Positions 42,426 through 51,372 of a DNA stretch of 64,000 nucleotides are shown here, in pieces; the stretch's first letter is position 1; each line of letters starts with the position of its first letter. The notes under the pieces are model-generated. The model saw only the letters and a list, made by a program, of their open reading frames with translations. It made no database searches and was not told where the DNA came from. Location of the stretch: positions 1-64,000 of the forward strand of contig JBFWNT010000009.1 of assembly GCA_050250915.1 (NCBI GenBank). Reading direction: 5' to 3'. A program made the translations under genes and the position numbers. The DNA comes from Miltoncostaea sp050250915. GTDB lineage: Bacteria > Actinomycetota > Thermoleophilia > Miltoncostaeales > Miltoncostaeaceae.

Positions 42426-42464
42426 GGACCGGACGGGGCGCAGGCACACCGCCCCGCCCGGTCC
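42426..42464. terminator. Intrinsic bidirectional terminator
   Basis: GGACCG-GA-CGGGGCG (42426-42440) pairs with CGCCCCG-CC-CGGTCC (42450-42464): a 13-bp stem with one two-base internal loop and a nine-base apex. GTTCCTCGTTT follows on the plus side. It separates the plus-strand small gene from the convergent LuxR gene and can serve both. Confidence 0.75.
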
Positions 42465-42484
42465 GTTCCTCGTTTCAGGAGCTC

Positions 42485-45319
42485 CTACGCGGGTGCGGCG
42501 AGGGCCTCCACCAGCTCGCGCCGGGAGCGGATGCCGAGCTTGCGGTACGAGGCGCTCAGGTGCACCTCGACCGTCTTCGGGGTGACGTACAGCGCCTGGG
42601 CGATGTCCTTGTTGGTCTGACCCTCCGCGGCGAGGTCGGCAACCCGGCGCTCGCTGGCGGTGAGGGCGCCGACGCCCTTCTGGGCCATCGCGCGGGGCCG
42701 CAGGCCCGCGGCGGCCAGCTCGGCCCGGGCGCGATCGGCGAGCGGCGTCGCGCCGGCGGTCATCGCGATCTCGAGGGCGCGCGAGAGCGGCTCGCGCGCC
42801 TCGGTGGGCCGGCGGGCCAGGCGCAGGGCGGTGCCCAGCGACGCGAGGGCCCGCGCGTACTCGAGGCGCGCCGTCGAGCCCTCCAGGATGCGGGCCGCCT
42901 CCTCCAGCTCCGGCAGCCCCTCCGCGCGCCGCAGCACGCCCAGGATGCGCATCGCGCTGCCCACCACCCGCGGCGAGCCCCACCCGCGGGCCTGCTCCAG
43001 CTCCTCGGCGGCCAGGGCGACGGCCTCCTCGGTGCGCCCCATTCGGTCGAGGGCCTTCGCCCGCAGGGAGCGCCACGGGATCCACGCCGGGTTGGGCGCG
43101 ATGCCCGAGAACCGCTGCTCGCACAGCTCCGAGTAGGCCACCATCTCCTCGTCGGCGCCCGTCTCGAACAGCAGCCGCATCCGCGACGCCGCGTACCAGG
43201 CCAGGATGCTGTTGCCCGGCGGCAGCGCCGGCCCGAGCCCCACCGCGTCCAGCACGACGCGTGCGCCGGCCACGTCGCCGCGGTTCATCAGGGCGTGCGC
43301 GTAGTGGGCGTTGAGGATCGGCTCGACGCTCGCCTCGCCCCACACCTCGTGGATCTCGCGGTTCTCCCCCATCATCCGGATCGCGTCGTCCAGCTGGCCG
43401 CGCAGGGAGCGGGCGATGCCGCCGAACGCCAGGTACGCGGACCGCGCCCACAGCGACCCCGACCGCTTCGCCGCCTCGAACGAGGCGTCCATGAACGGCA
43501 TCACCTCGTCGCGGTCGGCCATCACCAGCACGAAGAAGGCGCCGCCGTGCGACAGCCCGCCGTTGTCGGCCTCCAGCAGCACCCCGTCCTGGATGGCCCG
43601 CAGCGCCAGGTCGGCGCACCGGTCGGCGGGCCCGTTGGACATCGCCCACTGGTAGGCGGCCAGCGCCGCCAGGGCGCGCGCGCCGGGGCCGTCGCCGGTC
43701 AGCTCGCCGCGGTAGGGGGCGAACAGGGCGTCGTCCAGCGGGACCAGTGAGGTGTCGAAGAACGCGATGCCGAGGTGGGCGGCCTCGTACCGCTGCTCCA
43801 GGTCGTGGTCGCGGCCGCGGACCAGCGCCCGCCCCTCCTGCGCGACCGCGAACGCTTCGGCGATGTGGTTGGTGAACGTGAGCGTGTTGGCGAGCAGGAT
43901 CCCCACCCGCGCCCGCTCCCGCGGGTCGGCGGTGAGCCGGAACGCCTCGCGCAGGCTCTCGGCGGAGGCCTGCCCGTCGGTGAACCCCTCCACCAGCCCC
44001 AGCTGCCCCAGCAGCCGCGCGCGGCGGGGCTCGGCCAGGGGCTCGTCGAGGCAGCGGCGCAGGTAGGTGGCGGCGCTGTCGCCGGCGCCCTTCACCAGGG
44101 CCGTGCGGGCGGCGTGCTCCAGCTCGTCGGCCACCCAGTCCTCGCCCGTCGGCGGCATCTCCAGCAGGTGGGCGGCGACGGCGTCGCGCGACGCGCCCGC
44201 CTCGCGCAGGATCCCGGCCGCCAGGGTGTGGCGCCGCTCCCGCTCGCCCGGCGGGATGTCGCGGTAGATCGCCTCCCGCACCAGCGGGTGGACGAACCCG
44301 ATGGGCGGCTCGGGGCGCAGGATCTCGGCGCGGGCGAGCACGCCGAGCCCGCGGGCGGCGGCGTCCTCGTCGAGCCCCGCGAGCTGCGCGACGTGGCGCA
44401 GGTCGGCCCCGTCCCCCAGCATCGCGACGGCCTCGGCCACCGCGACCGCCTCGGCGGGAAGGCGCGCCAGCCGCACCAGCACCGCCCGGCGCACGGCTCG
44501 CGGGCCCAGGTCCTCGACGGCGCCGGCGTTGCGGGCCACCGGCGCGATGCCCTCGCTCTCGACGGCGCGCAGCAGCTCGGTGAGCAGCAGCGGGTTGCCG
44601 CCGGTGGCGACGTGGCAGGCGTCGGCGAACACCCGGTCGGCGGGGCGGCCCAGGCGCGCCTCCACCAGCTGCGCCGCCCCGGCCGCCGACAGCGGCGTGG
44701 GCGACAGCGCCAGCGTGAGCGGGTCGCGCTCCAGGTCGGCCAGCAGCGCCAGGTCGGCGCCCGGCTCCTCGGGTCGGGTGCTGGCGACCACCACCACGGG
44801 GTTGCCCTCCAGCCGGTTCAGCAGGAAGGCGATGAACCGCAGGGACGGGCGGTCGCACCAGTGCAGGTCGTCCACCAGGATCGCCAGCGGGCCCTCCGCG
44901 GACAGGTTGAGAGCGAGCCAGTAGAGGCCGTGGAGCGTCGAGAACGACGCGTCGCGGGCCTCCCCCGCGTCCTCCGGGTCGGGGCCGAACAGCGGGGCGG
45001 CGGCGGCCGCGGCGCCGGCCAGCAGCCGCTCGCGGGCGGCCGGCTCGACGAGCGCCACCTCGAACAGCTGGCGCACCACCCCGTAGGGGAACTCGCGCTC
45101 CAGCTCGCTGCCGCGCGCGGTGAGGACCGTCATGCCGGCCTCGGTCGCCCGGCGGCGGGCCTCCGCGGCCAGGCGCGACTTGCCGATGCCCGCCTGCCCC
45201 TCGATGAGCAGCATCCGGGCCTCGCCGCCCGCCGCCCGGGCCACGACGTCCTCGATCTGCTCCACCAGCCGGTCGCGCTCGACCAGGACGTCGGAGCGGC
45301 TGGTCGCGGCGGTGCCCAT
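42485..45319 (-). CDS. LuxR-family regulator with AAA-type ATPase and TPR-like repeats
   Basis: A 944-residue LAL-type regulator. Walker A GQAGIGKS is at 41-48 and Walker B LAILVDDLHWCD near 165; a long helical repeat region (about 420-870) follows, and the C-terminal LuxR HTH reads LTASERRVADLAAEGQTNKDIAQALYVTPKTVEVHLSASYRKL. LAL proteins bind ATP and an inducer, then activate nearby operons. No evident target is adjacent. The ATG at 45317-45319 is used because it gives the family N-terminus (LVERDRLVEQIE) shortly after. Confidence 0.9.
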   Translation of the reverse strand: MGTAATSRSDVLVERDRLVEQIEDVVARAAGGEARMLLIEGQAGIGKSRLAAEARRRATEAGMTVLTARGSELEREFPYGVVRQLFEVALVEPAARERLLAGAAAAAAPLFGPDPEDAGEARDASFSTLHGLYWLALNLSAEGPLAILVDDLHWCDRPSLRFIAFLLNRLEGNPVVVVASTRPEEPGADLALLADLERDPLTLALSPTPLSAAGAAQLVEARLGRPADRVFADACHVATGGNPLLLTELLRAVESEGIAPVARNAGAVEDLGPRAVRRAVLVRLARLPAEAVAVAEAVAMLGDGADLRHVAQLAGLDEDAAARGLGVLARAEILRPEPPIGFVHPLVREAIYRDIPPGERERRHTLAAGILREAGASRDAVAAHLLEMPPTGEDWVADELEHAARTALVKGAGDSAATYLRRCLDEPLAEPRRARLLGQLGLVEGFTDGQASAESLREAFRLTADPRERARVGILLANTLTFTNHIAEAFAVAQEGRALVRGRDHDLEQRYEAAHLGIAFFDTSLVPLDDALFAPYRGELTGDGPGARALAALAAYQWAMSNGPADRCADLALRAIQDGVLLEADNGGLSHGGAFFVLVMADRDEVMPFMDASFEAAKRSGSLWARSAYLAFGGIARSLRGQLDDAIRMMGENREIHEVWGEASVEPILNAHYAHALMNRGDVAGARVVLDAVGLGPALPPGNSILAWYAASRMRLLFETGADEEMVAYSELCEQRFSGIAPNPAWIPWRSLRAKALDRMGRTEEAVALAAEELEQARGWGSPRVVGSAMRILGVLRRAEGLPELEEAARILEGSTARLEYARALASLGTALRLARRPTEAREPLSRALEIAMTAGATPLADRARAELAAAGLRPRAMAQKGVGALTASERRVADLAAEGQTNKDIAQALYVTPKTVEVHLSASYRKLGIRSRRELVEALAAPA

Positions 45320-45396
45320 GAGCCGCCGAATCCTACTCCGGCACCCGGTCGTGGGATGATCGCGGCTCCGCACACGCCTGGACGAGGAGCGACGCC

Positions 45397-45666
45397 ATGT
45401 GCCGCAACATCCGCACCCTCCACAACTTCGAGCCGCCCGCCACCCCCGACGAGGTGCACGCCGCGGCCCTGCAGTACGTGCGGAAGATCAGCGGCTCCAC
45501 GAAGCCGTCGCAGGCCAACCAGGAGGCGTTCGACCGGGCCGTCGCGGCCGTCACGGAGATCTCGGAGCGCCTGCTGGGCGAGCTGGTGACGACCGCCCGC
45601 CCGAAGAACCGCGAGGTCGAGATCGCGAAGGCGCGGGAGCGCTACCGGCGCCGCCGCGCCGCCTGA
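45397..45666 (+). CDS. DUF2277 family protein
   Basis: An 89-residue protein that matches DUF2277 from end to end: MCRNIRTLHNFEPPAT at the start, the AALQYVRKISGSTKPS helix and the basic end KARERYRRRRAA. Function unknown; very widespread in Actinobacteria. A GAGGAGCGACGCC stretch precedes the ATG. The next gene begins within or just after its 3' end. Confidence 0.9.
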   Translation: MCRNIRTLHNFEPPATPDEVHAAALQYVRKISGSTKPSQANQEAFDRAVAAVTEISERLLGELVTTARPKNREVEIAKARERYRRRRAA

Positions 45667-45742
45667 CCTGCCCGAGGAGGTCGAGACCCCGTCCGGCCCC
45701 GCCCGGGTCCACCTGCACCCGCCGGAGGGCGCGCCCCGGGCC

Positions 45743-46279
45743 GTGATGGCGCTGGGCCACGGCGCCGGCGGCGGGGTCGGGGCGCCCGACCTGCAGGCGG
45801 TGACGGCCCTCGCCACCGCCCGCGGCCTGCTGGTGGCGCTGGTGGAGCAGCCCTACCGGGTCGCCGGGCGGCGGTCGCCGCCCCCGCCCGCGCGCCTGGA
45901 CCCGGCGTGGATCGCCGCCGTGGCCCACGTCACCGCGGCGGCGCCGGGCCTGCCGCTGGTCACGGGCGGGCGCTCGTCGGGCGCGCGGGTCGCCTGCCGC
46001 ACCGCGGCCGAGACCGGGTCGGCAGGCGTCCTGTGCCTGGCGTTCCCGCTCCAGCCGCCGTCGGGCGCCGGCCGCCCCCCGCGCCCGAGCCGCCTGCCCG
46101 AGCTGGAGGGCGTCCCCTGCCCCGTGCTCGTGGTGCAGGGGGAGCGCGACGCCTTCGGCATGCCCCCGGACGGCCCGGGCCGCACCGTCGCCCGGATCAC
46201 CGGCGACCACTCCCTGAAGTCGGACGTCCGGGCCCTGCGGGTCGCGGTGGAGGCGTGGCTGGACCTCATCCTGGGGTGA
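45743..46279 (+). CDS. Alpha/beta hydrolase (Tex30/KANL3-like), start uncertain
   Basis: An alpha/beta hydrolase-fold protein: MALGHGAGGGVGAPDL is the oxyanion turn, GGRSSGARVACR the nucleophile elbow with Ser, VLVVQGERDAFG carries the Asp and ITGDHSLK the catalytic His. The protein is complete at the C-terminus. At the N-terminus, the sequence upstream of the GTG still reads like the family (VETPSGPARVHLHPPEGAPRA) back to about 45671, but no ATG, GTG or TTG exists there in frame; a CTG at 45668 or an undetected error must be considered. Probable esterase or hydrolase of unknown substrate. Confidence 0.8.
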   Translation: MMALGHGAGGGVGAPDLQAVTALATARGLLVALVEQPYRVAGRRSPPPPARLDPAWIAAVAHVTAAAPGLPLVTGGRSSGARVACRTAAETGSAGVLCLAFPLQPPSGAGRPPRPSRLPELEGVPCPVLVVQGERDAFGMPPDGPGRTVARITGDHSLKSDVRALRVAVEAWLDLILG

Positions 46280-47051
46280 CCGGCTCGATCCGGCGCCTGC
46301 GCACCACCAGCAGCACGATCAGGCCGACCTGCACCGCGATGATCAGCACCGGCCCCACGTAGGGGTCGAGGTCCTCGGCGCCGATGAGGTTGGAGATCAG
46401 GCTGAAGTCCCACAGCCCGTGCACGAGCATGGGCAGCAGGATCACGCCGCCGACCCGCAGGCAGAGGTAGAAGAAGTAGCCGGAGGTCGCGACGACCGCC
46501 GCCTGCAGGATCGCCTGCGGCCCCGCGCCGATCGCGTTGGTCAGGTGCACGGCGCCGAAGATCACCGACGACCACAGCGCCACCCGGCCCTCGCTGAATC
46601 CGGCCCGGCGGAAGACGTTGACGCCGAGTCCCCGGAACATCAGCTCCTCGCCGATGCCGACGAGCAGCGTCATGATCGCCACCGCCAGGACCAGCCCCGC
46701 CGGCTGGTCGGCCAGGCGCGGGTAGTTCACCGCGATCACCGCGGCGGCGAGCATGGAGATCGGCACGATGCGCACCCACCGGCGGACGGGCACGTCGCAC
46801 CAGAGCACCTCGCGCCACCAGCCGAGCCATGCGGTCACGCCGATCGCGAAGATCACCGAGAGGCCGATCGGGATGAGCCCGTTGCGGGTCACCGACTCGG
46901 CCGTGGGGAACTGGGCCTCGTACCCGCCGGTGTCCACGCCGGCCGCCAGCCCGACGCCCTGGATGATCGCGGCGTACACGATCACGACGCCGATGAACGC
47001 GGGCCACCCCATGTGGCGGCCGGCCTGCTCGCGAGGTTGCAGCATTCTCAT
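46266..47051 (-). CDS. CPBP-family intramembrane metalloprotease (Abi/CAAX-like)
   Basis: A 261-residue polytopic membrane protein with about seven hydrophobic helices. The three catalytic motifs of the CPBP family are present: EELMFRG (EExxxR), FGAVH (FxxxH) and LVHGLWDFS (HxxxD/N type). The family includes CAAX prenyl proteases and bacteriocin-immunity proteins; the substrate is not known. Its 3' end overlaps the convergent hydrolase gene by 14 bases. Confidence 0.88.
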   Translation of the reverse strand: MRMLQPREQAGRHMGWPAFIGVVIVYAAIIQGVGLAAGVDTGGYEAQFPTAESVTRNGLIPIGLSVIFAIGVTAWLGWWREVLWCDVPVRRWVRIVPISMLAAAVIAVNYPRLADQPAGLVLAVAIMTLLVGIGEELMFRGLGVNVFRRAGFSEGRVALWSSVIFGAVHLTNAIGAGPQAILQAAVVATSGYFFYLCLRVGGVILLPMLVHGLWDFSLISNLIGAEDLDPYVGPVLIIAVQVGLIVLLVVRRRRIEPVTPG

Positions 47052-47098
47052 CCCAGGTGGGTAGCGTCGGAGGACAGGAGCGACGGAGGGAGGCCCCC

Positions 47099-47470
47099 GT
47101 GGACTGGAAGCTCGAGCTGGTGTCGGTGCCCGTCAGCGACGTGGACCGGGCGATCGCGTTCTACAGGGACGGCGCCGGCTTCGTCCTGGACCACGACCAG
47201 CGCGTCGACGACCACCTGCGTTTCGTGCAGCTCACCCCGCCCGGATCGGCCTGCTCCATCGCCATCGGCGAGGGCATCTCCGAGGCCACCCCCGGCAGCG
47301 TCCAGGGCCTCCAGATGGTGGTCGACGACATCGACGCCGCCCACGCCGAGCTCACCTCCCGGGGCGTCGACTGCGGCGACGTCCAGCACTTCCCGTGGGG
47401 CAGCTTCGTGTTCTTCAGCGACCCCGACGGCAACGGCTGGGCCGTGCAGCAGATCCCCGTCAGGGGGTGA
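47099..47470 (+). CDS. VOC-family (glyoxalase-like) protein
   Basis: A 123-residue protein with the two paired beta-alpha-beta modules of the VOC fold: LELVSVPVSDVDRAIAFYRDGAGF at the start and DIDAAHAELTSRGVDC followed by FFSDPDGNGWAVQQIP at the end. Metal ligands are incomplete, with a His in QHFPWG and no obvious N-terminal His, so it may bind rather than convert its ligand. The GTG start is preceded by GGAGGGAGG. Overlaps the convergent NHL gene by 11 bases. Confidence 0.87.
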   Translation: MDWKLELVSVPVSDVDRAIAFYRDGAGFVLDHDQRVDDHLRFVQLTPPGSACSIAIGEGISEATPGSVQGLQMVVDDIDAAHAELTSRGVDCGDVQHFPWGSFVFFSDPDGNGWAVQQIPVRG

Positions 47471-48749
47471 GCGTGATCGGCCGCGACTTCGGCCGCGGCG
47501 AGGCCCCCGCGTCCAGGGCGACGGCCAGCGACACGCGCAGCTTGGTGCGGGCGTCGAAGGTCTTCGCCCGGAAGGGGACGCGGATGCACACCACCTTCCG
47601 GCCCGGGGCGGTGAACCGGACCGTCTTCGCGCCGAACAGGCGGATGCTGCGGGTGCCGCTGAAGATGCGGACGGTCACGCGAGCCGGCTTCGAGGTGAGG
47701 ACCAGGGTGCGGACGCACTTGGACCGCCGCAGCGACCCGAGCGAGATCCTCCCCGGCACCACCGCCGTCGCCGGGCCCACGCCGATGGTGCGCGGGTTGG
47801 GGATCACGGCCGCCAGGTTCGGGGCGGGCGGCAGGTCGGCGTACCGCAGCACGCGACCGGCCGAGGCGTCGCGGGTGAAGATGGTGCCGTCGCGTGCCAC
47901 TGCGAGGCCGACGGGCTGGATCCGGTCGGCGCTCCTGCCCGCGCCGGTGAGGGGCGCGCCCACCGGGACCCCGGCCGGGGTGTATCGGCGGATGCCGGGG
48001 GCGGTGCCGCCCTGGGTCGCCACCAGCACCTCGCCGGTGCGCGGGTCGATCGCCAGGCCCAGGCGGGCGCACCCGAACCCGGGCTGTGCCGTCACGTTCC
48101 AGCGCGCGATCTGCGCCCCCGCCGGGTTGTGCACCTGCACGGCCGCGTCGCACCCGGCGGTGCCGAAGATGAGCAGCGCATAGACGTCGCCCGCCGCGTC
48201 GACGGCCACGTCGTTCACGAACTGCCCGCCCAGCGGGATCTCCCGCAGGAACGTCCCCGTGGGGTCGAACACGCTGATGCGGCTGGCGCGGGTGTCGGCC
48301 ACGTAGACGTTGTCGGCGGCGTCGACGGCGATGGACTGGGCCAGGTCGTCGAACGCCGCCGTCCCCGTCGGCTGGATCGTCCGGATCGGCGCGCCGCCCG
48401 GGGTGAGCACCTGGATGCGGTTGCGGTCGCCCTCGAAGACCAGCAGGTTGCCCGCGGAGTCGACCGCCAGTCCGGCCGGCCGCTCGATGTCCACCGCCGT
48501 GGCCTTCTCGAACGTCCGCGGCCGGGCGCCGTCGCGGTCGTACACCAGCACGCGGCCCGTCGCGCCGGCGAAGGGGTCGGCGACGTAGACGACGGAGCCG
48601 GCGCGGTCGGTGGCGATCGACGCCTCGCCGCCGCCGAACCCGGTGATCCTCCACTCGCGGTCGAAGCGGACCGCGCCGAGCCCCGCGGCGGGGATCGAGG
48701 CGGCGAGCGCCGCGAGGACCAGCAGGACGACCACGGTCCGGGTGCGCAC
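47460..48749 (-). CDS. Secreted NHL-repeat beta-propeller protein
   Basis: A 429-residue exported protein. A signal peptide (TVVVLLVLAALAASIPAAGLGA) precedes six or so NHL repeats (for example IERPAGLAVDSAGNLLVFEGDRNRIQVL and QSIAVDAADNVYVADTRASRISVFDPTG), followed by a C-terminal domain with two Cys (SKCVRTLVL, RKVVCIRVPF) and a basic end. NHL propellers bind protein or carbohydrate ligands. No partner is adjacent. The length and repeats look intact, in contrast to the frameshifted repeat protein near 24-26 kb. Confidence 0.85.
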   Translation of the reverse strand: MRTRTVVVLLVLAALAASIPAAGLGAVRFDREWRITGFGGGEASIATDRAGSVVYVADPFAGATGRVLVYDRDGARPRTFEKATAVDIERPAGLAVDSAGNLLVFEGDRNRIQVLTPGGAPIRTIQPTGTAAFDDLAQSIAVDAADNVYVADTRASRISVFDPTGTFLREIPLGGQFVNDVAVDAAGDVYALLIFGTAGCDAAVQVHNPAGAQIARWNVTAQPGFGCARLGLAIDPRTGEVLVATQGGTAPGIRRYTPAGVPVGAPLTGAGRSADRIQPVGLAVARDGTIFTRDASAGRVLRYADLPPAPNLAAVIPNPRTIGVGPATAVVPGRISLGSLRRSKCVRTLVLTSKPARVTVRIFSGTRSIRLFGAKTVRFTAPGRKVVCIRVPFRAKTFDARTKLRVSLAVALDAGASPRPKSRPITLTP

Positions 48750-48810
48750 GTCGCCTCCGTCTCGGTGTCCGCGGAGTGGACACCCGGCGGGGCCGCCGTG
48801 TCAACGGCCG

Positions 48811-51372
48811 TCAGAGGCGGGGGTCGACCGGCTCGCTCTCCAGCGCCAGGACCCCGAACACGCACTCGTGCACACGCCGCAGCGGCTCCCGCCGGACGAA
48901 CCGCTCCACGGCCTCCACGCCCAGTGCGAACTCGCGCAGGGCCAGCGACCGCTTGCGCCCCAGTCCGCGGTCGCGCAGGCGCTCGAGGTTGACCGGCTCG
49001 GTGTACTCGGGGCCGTAGATGATCCGCAGGTACTCGCGCCCGCGGGTCTTCAGCGCGGGCTGCACCAGCTCGCCGCGGTTGCGGGCCACGAACCCGAGGG
49101 GCTTGGTGACCATCCCCTCCCCGCCGCGCGCGGTGAGCTCCTCCCACCAGGCCACGCCCGCGGCCACCGCGTCGGCGTCGGTCACGTCCACCACGATCCG
49201 CTCCGTCGGCACGATGAGGCCGGCGCCGGCCAGGGCCGCCAGCTGGTCCAGGTGCCAGTCGTGGGGCTGCTCGACGTGCGAGCGGCCCTCGGTGGCCAGC
49301 AGGTGGAACGGGGCGAAGCGCAGGTCGTCGAGGGACCCCACCGGCCAGCAGTAGCGCCGGTACGCCTCGGCGTAGGCCGCGGCGTCGTCGCTTCGGGCAC
49401 GCAGCCGCGCCACCAGGCGGTCCGACTCGCGGGTGCCGGCGATGGCCTCGGCCGCCTCGAGCGCCGCGGCCAGCCCCACCCGGGCCGCCGTCCCCACGGG
49501 GGCGTACTGGCGCTCCAGCAGCTCCTGTGCCTTCGCCGACCACGGCATCAGCTCGCCGTCCAGCAGCACCCAGTCCGTCTCGAGCCGCTCGAACAGCCCG
49601 GCGCCCTCGCAGGCGGCGCGGACCCGGTCGACCAGCTCCCGCTCGCGCTCGGCCTCGGGGAAGAACGGCCGCCCCGTGCGGGTGTAGCAGGCGCCCGCGG
49701 CGCCGTCGGTCACGCCGAAGCGCCGCCGCGCGGCGCCGGCGTCGCGGCACGCGACCACCACGGCCCGCGACCCCATGTGCTTCTCCTCGCACACCACCGC
49801 CGGCACGCCCGACTCGCGGTAGTAGGCGAACGCCTCGTCGGGGTGCTCCAGCAGCCCCTCGCGCCGGGTCGTGGCCGACGGCGAGACGGTGGGCGGCAGG
49901 TAGACCACCCAGCGCGGGTCGTGGGCGAAGCGGCCCATCACCTCCAGGGCGGCGATGGCGTTCTCCTCGTGGATCCCCACGGTGCGCTGGAGGCGGGTGG
50001 GGATGTGGCGGCGGCCCAGGACGTCCTCGATGTCGAGCATCTCGTCGTCGGCCTGCTGTGCGGTGAGGCCCACCGCCTCGTCGGCCGGGAACGGCCGCAC
50101 CGGCACCGCGTAGGCCTCTCCGGCGGGCACCGACACCAGCTCGCGCTCCGGGTAGCGCAGCGCCGTGAGCCGGCCGCCGAACACGCAGCCGGTGTCGACG
50201 TTGATCGTGTTGTTGAGCCACTCCGGCTCGGGGACCGGGGTGTGGCCGTACACCACCGTCGCGGCCCCCCGGTAGTCGGCCGCCCAGTTCCAGCGCACCG
50301 GCAGCCCGAACTCGTCCGTCTCGCCGGTCGTCTCGCCGTACAGCGCGAAGTCGCGCACCTTCGCCGAGCCGCGCCCGTGCATGTCCTCCTTCAGGCCCGC
50401 GTGGGCCACCACCAGCCGGCCGTCGTCCAGCACCAGGTGGCTCACCAGGCCGTCGAGGAAGATCACCAGCTCGTCGACCTCCGCCTGGCGGCGGTCGTCG
50501 GGGATCGCCGCGACCTCGGCCAGGGAGCGGTCGAGCCCGTGGGTCACCTGCACATTGCGCCCCCGCAGGGCGCGCACCAGCTTCTGGTCGTGGTTGCCGG
50601 GGACGCAGCGGGCGCTGCCCGCCTCCACCATCCGCCGCACCAGGCCGACGGTGTCCAGGATCCGCGGCCCGCGGTCCACCAGGTCGCCCAGCAGGATCGC
50701 GATGCGCCCGCCCGGGTGCCGCGGCACGCCGTCGTCGCCGGGGACGTAGCCCAGCTCGGCGAGCAGCGCCTCCAGCTCGTCGCAGCACCCGTGGACGTCG
50801 CCGATGATGTCGAAGGGGCCATGCAGGTCGCGGTGGTCGTTCCAGAGGCGCCGGCGCCGGACGACCGCCGCGTCGACCTCCTCCTGCGAGGTCAGGTGGT
50901 GGATGGTCCGGAAGCCCTCGCCGCGCAGCCCCCGCAGCGAGCGGCGCACCTCGCGCACGTGGCGGCGGATCACCGGGACGGGCAGGTGGCGGTCGGGGCG
51001 CTGGAGGTTGCGCTCCAGGCACAGCGACGCGGGCATGTCCAGCACGATCGCCGCCAGCAGGGCGTGATGCTCCCGGCCCAGCGCGATCAGGCGCGCCCGG
51101 TCGTGGCGGCGGGCGTTGGTGGCGTCGATCACCGTGAGACGCCCCGCGCGCAGGCGGGTGGCGACGATGAACTCGAGCAGCGCGAACGCGTCGTCGGACG
51201 CCGTCTGGTCGTCGGGGTCGTCGGCCACCATCGCCCGGCAGGCGTCGCTGGAGACCACCTCCGTCGGCAGGAAGTGCTTCGCGGCGAACGCCGACTTGCC
51301 GGATCCGCTCGCGCCGATCAGCAGCACCAGGGAGAACGCGGGGAGGTCGAGCACGCGGGGGTCGCCGGTCAT
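48811..51372 (-). CDS. pnkp: Polynucleotide kinase-phosphatase with ligase domain (RNA repair)
   Basis: An 853-residue trifunctional RNA end-healing enzyme. The N-terminal 5'-kinase has a P-loop GASGSGKS at 20-27; the middle metallophosphatase has GDVHGC, GDLVDRGP and GNHDQ; the C-terminal adenylyltransferase/ligase domain has the nucleotide-attaching Lys in EEKHMGSRAVV and later EGMVTKP. In Clostridium thermocellum Pnkp works with Hen1 to repair RNAs cut by ribotoxins, 2'-O-methylating the break against recutting. The gene overlaps hen1 by four bases, so the two proteins are coproduced. All catalytic motifs I know of are present. Confidence 0.95.
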   Translation of the reverse strand: MTGDPRVLDLPAFSLVLLIGASGSGKSAFAAKHFLPTEVVSSDACRAMVADDPDDQTASDDAFALLEFIVATRLRAGRLTVIDATNARRHDRARLIALGREHHALLAAIVLDMPASLCLERNLQRPDRHLPVPVIRRHVREVRRSLRGLRGEGFRTIHHLTSQEEVDAAVVRRRRLWNDHRDLHGPFDIIGDVHGCCDELEALLAELGYVPGDDGVPRHPGGRIAILLGDLVDRGPRILDTVGLVRRMVEAGSARCVPGNHDQKLVRALRGRNVQVTHGLDRSLAEVAAIPDDRRQAEVDELVIFLDGLVSHLVLDDGRLVVAHAGLKEDMHGRGSAKVRDFALYGETTGETDEFGLPVRWNWAADYRGAATVVYGHTPVPEPEWLNNTINVDTGCVFGGRLTALRYPERELVSVPAGEAYAVPVRPFPADEAVGLTAQQADDEMLDIEDVLGRRHIPTRLQRTVGIHEENAIAALEVMGRFAHDPRWVVYLPPTVSPSATTRREGLLEHPDEAFAYYRESGVPAVVCEEKHMGSRAVVVACRDAGAARRRFGVTDGAAGACYTRTGRPFFPEAERERELVDRVRAACEGAGLFERLETDWVLLDGELMPWSAKAQELLERQYAPVGTAARVGLAAALEAAEAIAGTRESDRLVARLRARSDDAAAYAEAYRRYCWPVGSLDDLRFAPFHLLATEGRSHVEQPHDWHLDQLAALAGAGLIVPTERIVVDVTDADAVAAGVAWWEELTARGGEGMVTKPLGFVARNRGELVQPALKTRGREYLRIIYGPEYTEPVNLERLRDRGLGRKRSLALREFALGVEAVERFVRREPLRRVHECVFGVLALESEPVDPRL

